DNA of 64,000 nucleotides from Ascaphus truei. Lineage: Eukaryota > Chordata > Amphibia > Anura > Ascaphidae. Of this stretch, positions 34,126 through 44,849 are shown piece by piece. The translations under genes were made by a program, and so were the position numbers. The notes under the pieces are model-generated. The model had not been told where the DNA came from and searched no databases. It saw nothing but the letters and a program-made list of their open reading frames with translations. The first letter of the stretch is position 1. Every line of letters starts with the position of its first letter. The stretch covers positions 8,077,747 to 8,141,746 of the forward strand of contig CM071570.1 of the NCBI GenBank assembly GCA_036426205.1. Reading direction: 5' to 3'.

Positions 34126-35166
34126 GGGAACGAGAAAAAGGGGGAGCAAGAGATTAGAAGAAATAATCTATAGTACAGTGCTGAGATAACTTAATAAATA
34201 TTGCATCGTTTAATAAAGTGTGGTGATGAAATTAACAATTAATTGTAGTCAAATACTCACACGGCCCTGTGTGAGCACATATGTATAGGGATCTTGCATC
34301 TTGCAAAATTCTTCTTTCCCAGTGGCTGGTTATCGGATGGGAATGGAGGGGGGGGGGGGGTTAAATGGTAGCAATCATATACCAATTTGACACGCCATGG
34401 TGTAAGCTCAACCCTTGAGAAGTTACTGTGGGTGCCTCTGGAAACCCGACCGTGGTAATTCCAGTGGCACCGTGTTGGTCCAGCGCTTGCAGTGCAGGAG
34501 TTTGAATGGGGGTTCCCCTTCCCTCATACGTTCCAATCCTCCCTCCCCGGTTTCGTAGCAGACGGGATGTGGTGGGGTGAGGATGATATCAAGGGGTCCT
34601 TGTTGCGGGTTTTTTTAACATCATTTTGTGAGTGTATTTTTCTTTTATATGTGTAATAACTTTTTATCTCTAGCAAAAGACTAATCACTGATCCCTTATA
34701 TCATCGCACCCCAACCCATCCCCGTCTGCTGAACGGGAGGGAGGATTGGAACGTATGAGGGAAGGGGGAATCCCCCATTCAACATCCTGCCTGCCCATCT
34801 GACACAACGGTGCCACTGAATTACCACGGTCGGGTTTACCAGAGGCACCCCCACAGTAACCTCTCAAGGGATTGAGCTTACACATTGGCCGTGTAAGTCG
34901 TACCTATAGATGTTATGTCTACCATTTTAACCCCCCCTCCATTCCCATCCGAATTTAACCAGCCACTTGGGATAAGAAGAATTTTGCAGATGCCTAACCC
35001 TTATACAGATGTGCTCACACAGGGCCGTGTGAGATTTTGACTACAATTAATTGTTAATTCATCCACACCTTTATTAAACGGATACAATATTTTATTAAGT
35101 TATCTCAGCACTGTTTACTCATAGATTATTCTTCTAATCCTTGCTCCCCCTTTTTTTCTTGTCCCC
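34126..35166. repeat. 1-kb inverted repeat
   Basis: Arms 34126-34602 and 34685-35166 are reverse complements, with an 80-base T-rich loop. Matching landmarks include AACAATTAATTGTAGTCAAA, CTCACACGGCCCTGTGTGAG and the GGGAGGATTGGAACGTATGA region. Differences are mainly single-base indels and homopolymer lengths. No coding sequence, and no target duplication found. Confidence 0.92.
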
Positions 35167-35479
35167 AACACTCTGAGGTTTGGGATACCCCTTCTGGGTC
35201 AGCAGAGGAACTTTAACACGCAAGCTACGTCATCCCACCTGCAAAAAGACTACATGTAATGGTTTTGGAATAAGTATTTTTATTGTACTCTCCACTCCAC
35301 CCTGTACTAAGATCTTAAGGTAAAGGCGCACCGTTTTTTTTGTTTGCATGTTCTCTCACAGCTGCTAGTGTTGTCAGAAGCAGGCAGGTCCCAAATAGTA
35401 ACTTTGTTACTTGCAACAAAGTAATGTTTCTTCCACAACTTGTATAGCGTCTGCTAAGGTAATTTTTTTAGTTTGCAGT

Positions 35480-36990
35480 TAAAATCACTGTCCCCTCACA
35501 TCTCTTCCCATTCTCCTCTTCACCCACCTCGCCCCCACCCCTCTTCTCCCACCACTTCTCCCCCCTCATCCCTTTCCCCCCTCAACTCCTCCCGCTACCC
35601 TCAACCCTCACCTCTCTCTCCCCCTCATCTCTCTCTTACCCCTCACCTCTCTCTTCCCCCTCTCCTCCACCTCTCTCTTCCCCCCCCTCCTCACCTCTCT
35701 CTCTCTCTCCCCCCACATCTCTCTCCCCCCCACCTCTCCCCCCATCTCTCTCTCTCTCCCCCCCCCTCACCGCGCTCTCCCCCTCACCTCTCTCTATCCC
35801 CCTCAACACTCTCTCACACCCCCCTTACCTCTCTCTCCGTCACCCCTCTCTCTCCCTCCCCCCCCCACTCTCTCTCCCACCTCACCTCTCTATCCCCCCT
35901 CACCTCTCTCTCTTCCCCCCTCCTCTACCTCTCTCTCTTCCCCCCACCTCCATCTCTCTCTCTCCCTCCTTCACCACTCTCTCCCCCCCCCTCACCTCTC
36001 TCTCCCTCCCCCCCCACATCCGCTCTCTCCCACCCCTCCCCCTCCATCTCTCTCCTCCCACCCCCTAGCCACATCTCACTCTCCCCCCTTCACTTACCCT
36101 CCCTAATTTTGTTCCCCCCCTCACCTCGCTCCCCCCTCACCTTGCTCCCACCTCACCTCCTCCATCTCTCTCAATCCCCCCCTCACCTATCTCTTCTGCC
36201 CAACCTTGCGTCTCTCCTCCCCATAACCTCTTTCTTCTCTCCCCCCTCATCTCTCTCTCATCTCCCCTTCTGCACATCTCCCTCTTAAACCCCTCACCTC
36301 TCTCACTTCACACATCACCCCCCCCTCACTTCTCTCGCTCTCCCCCCCTCACCCTCTCTTTCTCCCCACCTCTCTCTATCCCCCCTCAACACTCTCTCAC
36401 CCCCCTTAACCTCTCTCTCCTCCCCAGCTCTCTCTCTCCCTCCCCCCTCACCACTATCTCTTCCCACCTCACTCTCTATCCCCCCTCACCTCTCCTCTTC
36501 CCCGCCTCTCTACCCTCTCTCTCTTCCCCCCACCTCCTCTCCCTTCCCTCCCCCTCCCCCTTCACCACTCCTCTCACCCTCTTCTCCCCCCCCTCACCTC
36601 TCTCTCCCCCCACATCTCTCTCTCCTCCCACCCCCTCATCTCTCTCCTCCCACCCCCTCACATCACTCTCCCTCACCTTACTCCCCCCTAATTTTGTTCC
36701 CCCCCTCACCTCGCTCCCCCCTCACCTTGCTCCCACCTCACCTCCTCCATCTCTCTCAATCCCCCCCTCACCTATCTCTTCTGCCCAACCTTGCGTCTCT
36801 CCTCCCCCATAACCTCTTTCTTCTCCCACCCCTCATCTCTCTCTCATCTCCCCTTCTCACATCTCCCCTCTTTAACCCCTCACCTCTCTCACTTCACCCC
36901 CCCCTCACTTCTCTCGCTTCTCCCCCCTCACCTCTCTTTCTCCCCCCCAACCTCTCTCCCCCCCCCCCCTCTCTCCCCTCTCACTTGCTA
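35480..36990. repeat. CT-rich satellite, internally duplicated
   Basis: Degenerate CTCACCTCTCTCTCCCCC units. A segment of about 540 bases occurs twice in tandem (about 35790-36330 and 36368-36905), recognisable by the non-repetitive marker CCCTAATTTTGTTCCCCCCC at 36101 and 36686. The long open frames are low-complexity translations. Confidence 0.93.
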
Positions 36991-37091
36991 CTTTACTTCT
37001 TTTTCCTACACAGGTGCATCAGCATAGTTCCGAGTTATATATCTTCACAAAAGTGTCTATTATTTTATGAAAAAAGCCTACGTTTAGCCTA

Positions 37092-37214
37092 TAAGTAATA
37101 ATCCCCTCAGAACAGGGCATTACTGGCGATAATTCCCTAGCTGGGTTAAAGTCAACTCTTCCAGCCGGGGCATTATTTGCCAGTAATGTCCTGTTCTTCG
37201 GGGATTATTACTTA
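37092..37214. mobile_element. 123-bp palindromic MITE
   Basis: TAAGTAATAATCCCC at the left is inverted at the right, and pairing continues inwards through CAGGGCATTACTGGC almost to the centre. A compact hairpin of this kind is typical of MITEs. The superfamily is unclear. Confidence 0.7.
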
Positions 37215-37925
37215 AGTAATGATAACTGGCATTTACTAGCACATTCACACATCTCAGACAAGTCCCTAAAACCTTCCTGACCCCATAATCACACAGCATA
37301 CAATGCTTCTACTGCAGCCAATGTTTTGGGGTAATAACAACACTCCCCGTGCGTCACTTTTGGCTTTTTATATCCGACACATGCTTATGAAAGTTTTCAT
37401 CAAAGTCAAAGGAAGACGCCACCTGCGTACAGAAAGTAACACAGATTTCTATATTTCAACATTTGTGACATAAAAATGTAACATGGAGAAGAAAGGGCAA
37501 TGATTTTCTAATGATTATAAGCGGTTTATTCATCCCTCATCCACTTAATAAATTCTGCTGTTGAAACATATGTTTTCCAATTAGTCTGTCTCACTCATCA
37601 TATGCCATTGATACCAAGATCTTAACATTTTACTGCCTGCAGGCAATAACCCTGCAAATGAATTCTACAAGCACATTATACAACACATATGGGCACCTGA
37701 ACTAATATGGTATGTACGAGGGCTTTATTTCTTACAGATCTATATTGGTTGGGGATAGATGAGAGTGGACATTATAATGAACTGAAATATTATTACAGTG
37801 AAATAGAAATGAGAAATAAATAAATAACTATGTTCATTTCCCATGGTACTTTATCATAATAACCATACTGTAATGGTAACTTGTACAATTTGAATGATAA
37901 GGGGAATAACTAAAGAAAGGAATAC
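37215..37925. other. Unassigned non-coding DNA
   Basis: About 700 bases; nothing recognised. Confidence 0.5.
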
Positions 37926-37939
37926 CATTGATGACATCT
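37926..37939. repeat. Target site duplication, left (647-bp insertion)
   Basis: CATTGATGACATCT, identical to 38587-38600. Confidence 0.95.
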
Positions 37940-38013
37940 AAAAAAAAAATGTGTGTGGTGCTCTCAAGACAATACTTAAGCCAGATAAGTATATAACAGG
38001 AAAACAACCCTTG

Positions 38014-38018
<5 letters not shown>

Positions 38019-38049
<31 letters not shown>

Positions 38050-38082
38050 AAATATAATAATATATATATAATATATATATAG
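38019..38082. repeat. (TA)n tract
   Basis: TA-rich run inside the tail of the 647-bp insertion. Confidence 0.9.
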
Positions 38083-38431
38083 TGTCTCTAGAATGTAGCC
38101 CGGTAGTGACAATCCCACAGACCATGTAGTAAGGAAATGTCAATGACACCACAGCAGTGGACCGGTAGAAAAACAATCCTATGACTATACTATATTGTAA
38201 TAAGGGCAATATGGAACGAACTCCACTTGGGATCTTCATCCACCATTAGCAGCAAGTCCAGTTGGGTTTCCAATGTCCAGGGTTGAATGTGCATCCGTAG
38301 ACATACTCAGAATGTAGACCAGGGAAGAAAAACGAAGCACCAACCCGCTGTAGAATAGCAATAACACCAACAGGGATACGTACCAAAAATAAGCTATTTA
38401 ATAGGATCCAGGCAAAGTAACAAACAACATT

Positions 38432-38472
38432 CACCTTGATAAAGGACTGTAGAGGTCCGAAACGCGTAGGTG
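38432..38472 (+). ncRNA. Hammerhead-like motif B at palindrome apex
   Basis: Stem I CACC (38432-38435) pairs with GGTG (38469-38472) and continues, after an internal loop, into the long arms (CAAACA with TGTTTG and onward). Box 1 is TTGATAA (38436-38442). Stem II is GGAC/GTCC with a 7-nt loop. Box 2 is GAAA (38459-38462), stem III AC-GC-GT, cleavage-site base A38468. Relative to CTGANGA, position 3 is U and position 8 is A, which keeps the 3-8 pair. All other core bases match. Confidence 0.7.
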
Positions 38473-38586
38473 TGTTTGTTACTTTGCCTGGATCCTATTA
38501 AATAGCTTATTTTTGGTACGTATCCCTGTTGGTGTTATTGCTATTCTACAGCTGGACTTGGTGCTTCGTTTTTCTTCCCTGTTCTA

Positions 38587-38600
38587 CATTGATGACATCT
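38587..38600. repeat. Target site duplication, right (647-bp insertion)
   Basis: CATTGATGACATCT, partner of 37926-37939. Confidence 0.95.
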
Positions 38601-39075
38601 CCCTGATATTCAGTATGATATGTGTATGTATACACTACATTTTGATCAGTGATAAGAGATGCGCATAGTTGTTATTAAAGTCCTCAAGCCACACGAAATG
38701 TGCTTTTTTTTCATGAAAAAAAAAACACAATACTTTTCAACGTTCGCAAAAAAAAGCCAAACATTAAAACTCTATTTGGTCACGTGGCCCAAAAATAGGT
38801 CACATGACCATCAATATACTGCAGTTGTAGCAAAATTCGGCCAGAAATTGGCATACATTTTTCAGCACTCACCACAAAAATGCGAAGTGAAAAAGAGATT
38901 TGTGAAAAAAATCTCACAAGGCACATATAGAGACATCTGCACATCTCTATTCCTAATTCTAATACAACACGTAGGGAATAGTATAACAAACACTTGCACT
39001 AGTTTGACTTCAATGGAAATTGTCTCACAAAAATGGCGAGTGATTTGCCTGAAGTCCATGTAACAACCGAATCCC
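38601..39075. other. Unassigned, possibly a small TIR element
   Basis: AGAGATGCGCA near 38655 and TGCACATCTCT near 38940 form weak inverted ends around AT-rich sequence. No duplication supports an insertion, so I make no assignment. Confidence 0.35.
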
Positions 39076-39446
39076 TAAGGCCTTGATTATACCAGATGCC
39101 GGCGGGCGGCAGCACGATCTGGTGACGTCACCCTCTCTCTGTGCTGCCGAGCGGCATTTTGAACATACAGGGGAGACAGAAAAGGAGAGAAGCAGAGGAG
39201 ACAGGGCGGCGTGACAGAGGCGTGGCCGTGAGCGATTCGCCCTCATTTACTGTACCGCTCACGTGACGCGGGTGTCGCCTCCAGAGAACAAATTCCTCTG
39301 TCTCCTCACCAGTCGTCCGCCCTGCAGCTCCCGGTGTGGCGCTCGCCGCTACAGGTATGTTCACTTCAATTTTTATTTTATTTTTTGGACGTGCGGCGTC
39401 GTGCCAAGCGACACCGTTGGTGTTTTTAGGTATGATCACGGCCTAA
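39076..39446. mobile_element. PIF/Harbinger-type MITE
   Basis: Inverted ends GGCCTTGATTATACC and GGTATGATCACGGCC are each flanked by TAA, a 3-bp target (TWA) typical of PIF/Harbinger. The interior is GC-rich with no transposase. Confidence 0.78.
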
Positions 39447-39630
39447 GCTTGTTTGCACATCACAACACTACACTACACCCGTCCTCTTCCTCTATTCAAG
39501 TAGCAATGCTTACGTGAGCTGGTTAGCATAGCATTACAGTACATTGCAACCAGGAGAAATGCCGCTTTGTAATTCTTTTATCTTATAAAAAAATCTGGCC
39601 ATTTATCCTTAGCATCAAACTATAATTGTA

Positions 39631-39825
39631 TACAGTGGCGGCCGGCGTGAAACTAATGCGGCTGCCGCCGCAGTTTAGAAATAGCAGCGGGCGGCGCGCG
39701 GCTGTCTTCGGCCGTTTTCGCCCGGTTTTGCCGCGCCTCGGGCGCTTTCAATAGTAAGCGCCATTATCTATTAAACGGAGAACAGACCCGCGGCAAGCCT
39801 TAGAATAAGCTTGGCCGGGACAGTA
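39631..39825. mobile_element. Small TA-targeting MITE (family 1), second copy
   Basis: Ends CAGTGGCGGCCGGC and GGCCGGGACAG are flanked by TA. It is related, in opposite orientation, to 21184-21415, sharing AATGCGGCTG near one end and TAGAATAAGCTTGGCC near the other. Confidence 0.75.
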
Positions 39826-40157
39826 GATAGAAGTGGAAGATCTTCCCATGCCTTTTTTTATTGTAAAGCCATACTGTAGAAGATGATACATTGTCTCTGC
39901 TTTTGGCCCCTTTGACTAACTTCTAAAGTTTTTCAGCATATTACGTCAAATGCTGTATTGGCTGTTCTATGCCACTACTGAGAAGCCCTTTCAACAAAGA
40001 AGCCCTTTCTCACATTATCCATGATACTACTCTGTCAGCTTCAGATAATGATGCTTTTTTTTTAACACTGTGGTTTACTTATTCATAACTTTAAGGTATT
40101 CATACATTTCAGTTATATTGTATTTCCTTAATTCCTTTGTCTTTTTTTTATTCTATA

Positions 40158-40475
40158 TACAGTAGAGTCTATGTTAACCGACACTCCATTCCTCCCCTGC
40201 TGACTTCTATGCTCCTGCTCTGATCGCATGTCTTCTCCTGCCGCCGCCAAGCCACCGCCGCCCCCTGTCTCAACTTCTTCCCTCGGCTGACATGGTCTTC
40301 TACTGCCGCCAGCTGTCCGACTCCTGTGCCACTCCGCTCCCGCTGTGCCGCCGCCAGTAAGCGAGGAGGGGGGACGGACGCAAATGTTGGATAATACTTT
40401 CTGTATTAGCCCAAAATTTCGGTTATCCGACATGGTATTGGTCCCGTTTAGGTCAGATAACGAGATTCTTCTGTA
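40158..40475. mobile_element. pogo/Tigger-like MITE
   Basis: Ends CAGTAGAGTCTATGTTAACC and, inverted, CAGAAGAATCTCGTTATCTG, flanked by TA. The CAGNAGAATCTCG-type end with TTATCCGAC nearby is characteristic of pogo/Tigger elements. The interior is GC-rich and non-coding. Confidence 0.82.
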
Positions 40476-40494
40476 TATTATATAAAAATGTCAG

Positions 40495-40567
40495 CTCTCA
40501 GCGCGGGACCTCTGCAAACACATTACACCCCCAGAAAAGTCTCACGCCCCCCCAGTTTGCGCACCTC
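40495..40567 (+). mobile_element. hAT-family 3' end fragment
   Basis: It contains GGGACCTCTGCAAACACATT and ends CCCAGTTTGCGCACCTCTG, the same terminus as at 10393 and 18252. Only about 70 bases are left. Confidence 0.7.
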
Positions 40568-41334
40568 TGTTATAGGGTATATCTTTTTAACTACAATTTA
40601 TTGTTGTTGTCACAAATATTTATCTTTCATATCATTGTCTTTAATATATCCTAGGACTGAAATATGAAAGACATTTTTGTGCACAAATGATAGCTTTGTT
40701 CTCATTTTGGGTCTCTAAATAACTTTGTATTAAGGCACTTTTGGCAAGATTCACTAAAGGTCAATATTCTGTGGCTGTGTAAAAATGTGTCTTATTACAA
40801 CATAGCATCACAGCGATATTATTTGGAATTACTACTATTTTCACAAAGAATGATTAATTCATAAATGGGTTGCGATATGCAAAAGTGTGAACTGTGCAGT
40901 ATGCAAATAAGCGCTAGAAATGGAATTGCGTCAGGAGATATCAAACTATTCTACAATAGGGTTATCTAATAACTATTTTTTATCACATATCTATGTATTT
41001 AATGTTGTGTTTTAAACACATATTGTAGGTTAGCTCGTCTATGTATACAATGGGCATTATAAAGATTTGTTTTTCTAATTTATTTCCGAGAAAACCCTGT
41101 AAGTGGATTTGGATTTTTAAATATCTGAATCCACAAACAAATGTATTATGGGGGGAGTTCATATAAAAAGGGGAGTAGCCTCAAGTCTAAGCCATTCTGT
41201 TCTTGGGTTTTGCCGTGGGTTGCTTGGTGCTGCTGCTGCTGTAGTATTACTACTGCTGTTCTATCATAGGTCAAACATTGGATTAGATAACATTATTCAT
41301 TACTTATTTATGTATATCTTTATTTATATAGTGT
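40568..41334. other. Unassigned non-coding DNA
   Basis: About 770 bases; nothing recognised. Confidence 0.5.
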
Positions 41335-41459
41335 ATTCAGCACTATAAAAAAAGAGACAACATAGTACTGGGAATTATAATACAATAAGTGCAACAATGT
41401 CAAACAATATGAAAGGAAATCCCTGTCCCAGAGAGCTTACAAACTAAGGGGTATGCTGT

Positions 41460-41955
41460 GGCACAGAAAATAAAGGGACAATGAAACTTGTATCTTAGAG
41501 TATGAGGTTATTAATTGCATATACCATTCAAATGGAGGCATTTTTTTTTGTCTTATAGGTGGGGATTTTTGTATATATGATATTGTGTGCCAGATATTTC
41601 GTTTTAAGTCTCTTGTGTATTTAATAGCCTAGTACTGGGCAGTATGTCACACTGTCACATTATGTTCACTTGCAACACTGCAACTGTGTCACTTTGTTTT
41701 TCTTAATGATTGTTTTAATTGTAATACTAATGTATGTAACATTGGATCGAGCTGATGATGGAATGGGGTTATATTTAACTGGTCTGTATTGACCACCCTA
41801 TTTATAACACATTTTCACTATTGTAAGTCCCGATGAGGGTGTTCTAGAGACACTGAAACGTTGGTGTATGTTTGAATACAGAACTTTTTGTTTGAAGATT
41901 GGAGTGCCACCGCATTTATTTATTTTAGTGGATTATGTACAGTAGCAGCGCATTT
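41460..41955 (+). mobile_element. PLE-type terminal segment inside L2
   Basis: T-rich sequence with a hammerhead-like motif at 41828-41866 and a downstream GATTGGAGTGCCACCGC stretch of a kind typical for PLE termini. It splits the L2 between coding part and 3' tail. The exact limits are not resolved. Confidence 0.5.
41828..41866 (+). ncRNA. Hammerhead-like motif G
   Basis: Box 1 CCGATGA (one T-to-C change from CTGATGA at position 4, G8 kept), stem II GTGT/ACAC extended by G-T with a 7-nt loop, box 2 GAAA intact, then CGTT. Stem I is only about 2 bp. Probably a decayed PLE hammerhead. Confidence 0.55.
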
Positions 41956-41969
41956 GACTGTAAGCAGCT

Positions 41970-43060
41970 TCAGTTGCTAATAATGGTAAGGAGTGCATCT
42001 CTCTTATTTGACTTTATAGAGAAAGCAGTGGAGGGAATAAGTGCAACAGATGGCAGTGTTTGTCCACAATGGTTGGTTGAAGTGACTGTGGGTGTAGGAC
42101 AGTAGCTATGAGTCCAGGCTATTGGAATGTTTCTTTTAAGATGTGAGTTTAAGTGTTTATTTAAAAGGTGGGAAGACAGGGTGCTTACTGTAGACTGAGT
42201 TCGAGGGAGTTCCAGAGGTAACATGCAGTGAGGCAATAGATGTGGAAAGGGTGGAGAGAAGACAGTTCTAGGTACAGTGCAGGAGACGAGCAGGGGCATA
42301 ACGAGGGATCAAAGATGATATATGGGAAGGAGAAGATAAATGAAGAGACTTAAAGGTAAGGAGGAGAACTTTGTAGATGATATGAAATTTAATGGCAAGC
42401 CAGGAGAGAAATTTAAGGAGGAGATGAGCAGAGATTGTTTAGGGAGTAAGAATAAATATTCTAGCAGACACATTTTATATAGCTTTCAATGGAGGAAGTT
42501 GTGAGGAAGGGGGGCCTGTTAGCTGTATCTTACAATAATCTATTTGGGAGAGGATTAGGGCATGCATTGGAGTTTTAGCATTAGATTGTGTTAATATTAC
42601 AGAGGAAGAAGCAACACATTTTAGCCATTCCATGAATGTGTATGGAGAAGGAAAGGGGAGAGTGAAATGTCACTCCTAGGCCACATGCTTCGGCAACAGG
42701 ATAGATAGTAGTACCATTTACTGTGATGGAGAAAGAGGATATTAGGCCAGATTTACGGGGAAATATGAGGCACACAGTATTAGACAAATTAGGTTTAAGG
42801 TGGCAGAACATCCAACCATTAGGATATAGCCAGGAAGTCATCTGAGACTTAGGATGGGATTGCAGGATTGAGGGTAGGGATGAATAGATATATCTGTGTA
42901 TCATCTGCATAGAGATGATAACTAAGGCCAAAACAGTTGAAGAGGTCCCGAACTGATAGTGTGTAGGAATCAAAAAGGAGAGGTCCCAGAATAGAGCCCT
43001 GAGGTTCACCAACAGACAGATCAACAGAAGAAGAAAACATGTTAGCAACAAGGAAAGAAA
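41970..43060 (-). pseudogene. L2 reverse transcriptase, C-terminal half
   Basis: One frame (43040-42849) reads [20 protein letters not shown] and [15 protein letters not shown], containing the YADD catalytic motif. An overlapping frame continues with YPNGWMFCHLKPNLSNTVCLIF, ISSFSITVNGTTIYPVAEACGLGVTF and SFSIHIHGMAKMCCFFLCNI. The last C-terminal portion (VSCTVPRTVFSPPFPHLL) is in a third segment ending near 41970. Multiple frameshifts and stops make it inactive. It complements the plus-strand L2 remnant at 13966-15010. Confidence 0.87.
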
Positions 43061-43166
43061 ATGTGCAACAGGAAAGTTATGATTAAAGATGGGCGAATCT
43101 GCCCAATTCCATTTCCTGGATTTTCTCAAATTTTAACCCCAAAATCCACTTTGCAGTGTACAATCT

Positions 43167-43170
<4 letters not shown>

Positions 43171-43213
<43 letters not shown>
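43171..43213. repeat. (CT)n microsatellite
   Basis: About 21 CT units followed by further C/T-rich sequence. Confidence 0.95.
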
Positions 43214-43217
<4 letters not shown>

Positions 43218-43299
43218 ATCTTACACTCTTCCCTCTCTCTCCCTGTCAAACACTCTTCCTTCTATTTCTCTCTCTCACCCCCCATCCCCCCACCCCACT

Positions 43300-43303
43300 G
43301 GTC

Positions 43304-43340
<37 letters not shown>

Positions 43341-43556
43341 TTCGACACCCCCACACACAAACACACACAATTGCATACACATACACACTATTCCACCCCC
43401 ACCACAATATCCACACAATACCTTTCCACACAACAAACCGCCACCACAATACCCACACAACACCACCCCCACCACAATACTCACACAATATATACCCACC
43501 TCCAACCACAATACCCACACAATACATACTCCCAACAAAATACCCACACAATAAAC
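43300..43556. repeat. (CA)n and CACAATACC minisatellite
   Basis: A CA array is followed by units of about 25-30 bases with CACAATACCCACACAA. Open frames on both strands here are repeat-derived. Confidence 0.93.
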
Positions 43557-44098
43557 TGCAGCAATGTGTGGGTATTTTGTAACTAGTACTGTACATCTGC
43601 TGTTTATGTAATTAGAAAATAAACAGCACACAAACACTGGCTAGTACAGGCTCCTGCAGTTGCTAAGGACAGGGTTAGGTGAGGGTAGGCAATCACGATA
43701 CAGGGTAGGCATCGCATGTATCAAGCATGGATAGGCTTCGGATGGTAACAGTGAAAGGCAGCCTGGCAGCCGGCAAGGTAGCCAGCACTCATAATAACTA
43801 ATAACTAAGTTTAGACTTGAGATGAAACTTGAGTTGAGGTAGAGTTGAGATACAGCAGCTTATCATGAGCAGTAGCAGGATTTTACACAGAGAGCACTCT
43901 ATCACAGCGCACAGGCAGAGAGAGGGAACCCAATGTCATTCTTCATGGTGAATCTGATGTAGGGGTCATATATAATAGGGTTTCACCAAGATAAAAAAAA
44001 AAAGAACCACCAAAAAATATGCCACTGAGATACAACTGGCAGGCCATCCAATCTATCTACCATCTTTTTTCTTCTTCTATATAATCTACTAGTACTAA
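43557..44098. other. Unassigned non-coding DNA
   Basis: About 540 bases; nothing recognised. Confidence 0.5.
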
Positions 44099-44100
44099 TA

Positions 44101-44608
44101 TACAGCTCAACCCCGTTACAGCGCGATCCGCTACAATGAGGATCCGCTTATAACGCGAAGTGACCCAGTTTTTAAAAGCTAAACTGCATTTTTTTTTATA
44201 TACAAATATTCAATGCCTTATTGCTAGCAGACACACACGGGGAGAGACACACACGGAAAGAGACACACACACGGGGAGATACACACATGGAGAGACACAC
44301 ACTGTCCCTTTAAGGTAGCTGGCTCTCACGCTGAGCTGACAGCTGAAGTGGAGAGACAGAGAGCTGGTACAGTAGCTGCCAGATGCCAAGCGGAGGACGA
44401 GAGCTGCCAGGTGGGAAAATCATGTGTGTGGTTGCCGGTGCGCCGCCAGATCTGGGAACGCTGGGAGAGTGATCCCAGCTCTGTCCATTTGGCGGACGCA
44501 GAACCCCTGATTGTGGAGGCCATTTTGTTGTTTTTTTTGCGATCCCAGTTATAACGCGGTCTCATTATGTGGATCCCGAGCACCGCCTTATAACGGGATT
44601 CAGCTGTA
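44101..44608. mobile_element. pogo/Tigger-like MITE, second copy
   Basis: Starts CAGCTCAACCCCGTTACAGC and ends TAACGGGATTCAGCTG, with TA on both sides. It is the same family as 21416-22065, sharing the internal region around CTGGGAACGCTGGGAGAG in opposite orientation. Repeated ACACACGGGGAGAGAC units lie near the left end. Confidence 0.9.
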
Positions 44609-44849
44609 GTAACTTTGTAATAAGTAACTAACAGTCATTATTATATATGTCAGATTGATTAATGCAATTACATGCAATTTGAAATATTAATATATATATA
44701 TATATTCATTTGATAAAAAGGGCACAGCGTTGATGTAGAAAAATGTGATTCATCTACCATAAGATGTAAATGTACAACACTTTTACAAACATGAGTAAAT
44801 ATATATATTTTTAAACTTTGTTCTTTTACTTTTCAACAAAATATATATA

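Larger units (their letters stand above)
37940..38586 (+). mobile_element. 647-bp PLE-type foldback insertion
   Basis: A perfect 14-bp duplication bounds the element. It has a 375-bp non-palindromic tail (with a TA run), a left arm (38314-about 38427), a hammerhead-like motif at the apex, and a right arm (about 38471-38586) ending at the duplication. The arms share TTTGCCTGGATCC and TGTTGGTGTTATTGC in opposite orientation. It has no protein. The architecture equals the 275-bp insertion at 7633-7907 but the sequence differs, so these are separate families. Confidence 0.9.
41335..43080 (-). mobile_element. L2-clade LINE, 5'-truncated, with nested PLE piece
   Basis: The minus strand carries the C-terminal half of an L2 reverse transcriptase (43060 to about 41970). 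After an interrupting PLE-type segment (about 41460-41955), the 3' end follows (41335-41450, with CCTTAGTTTGTAAGCTCTCT read on the minus strand). The 5' end stops near 43080. Confidence 0.8.

Noticed and set aside
35473..37098. Ser/Pro/Leu-rich open frames of 134-271 codons
   Set aside because: CT-rich satellite translation, also open in neighbouring frames.
43061..43637. Overlapping open frames with His/Thr or Val/Cys repeats
   Set aside because: Produced by CA and CT microsatellites on both strands.
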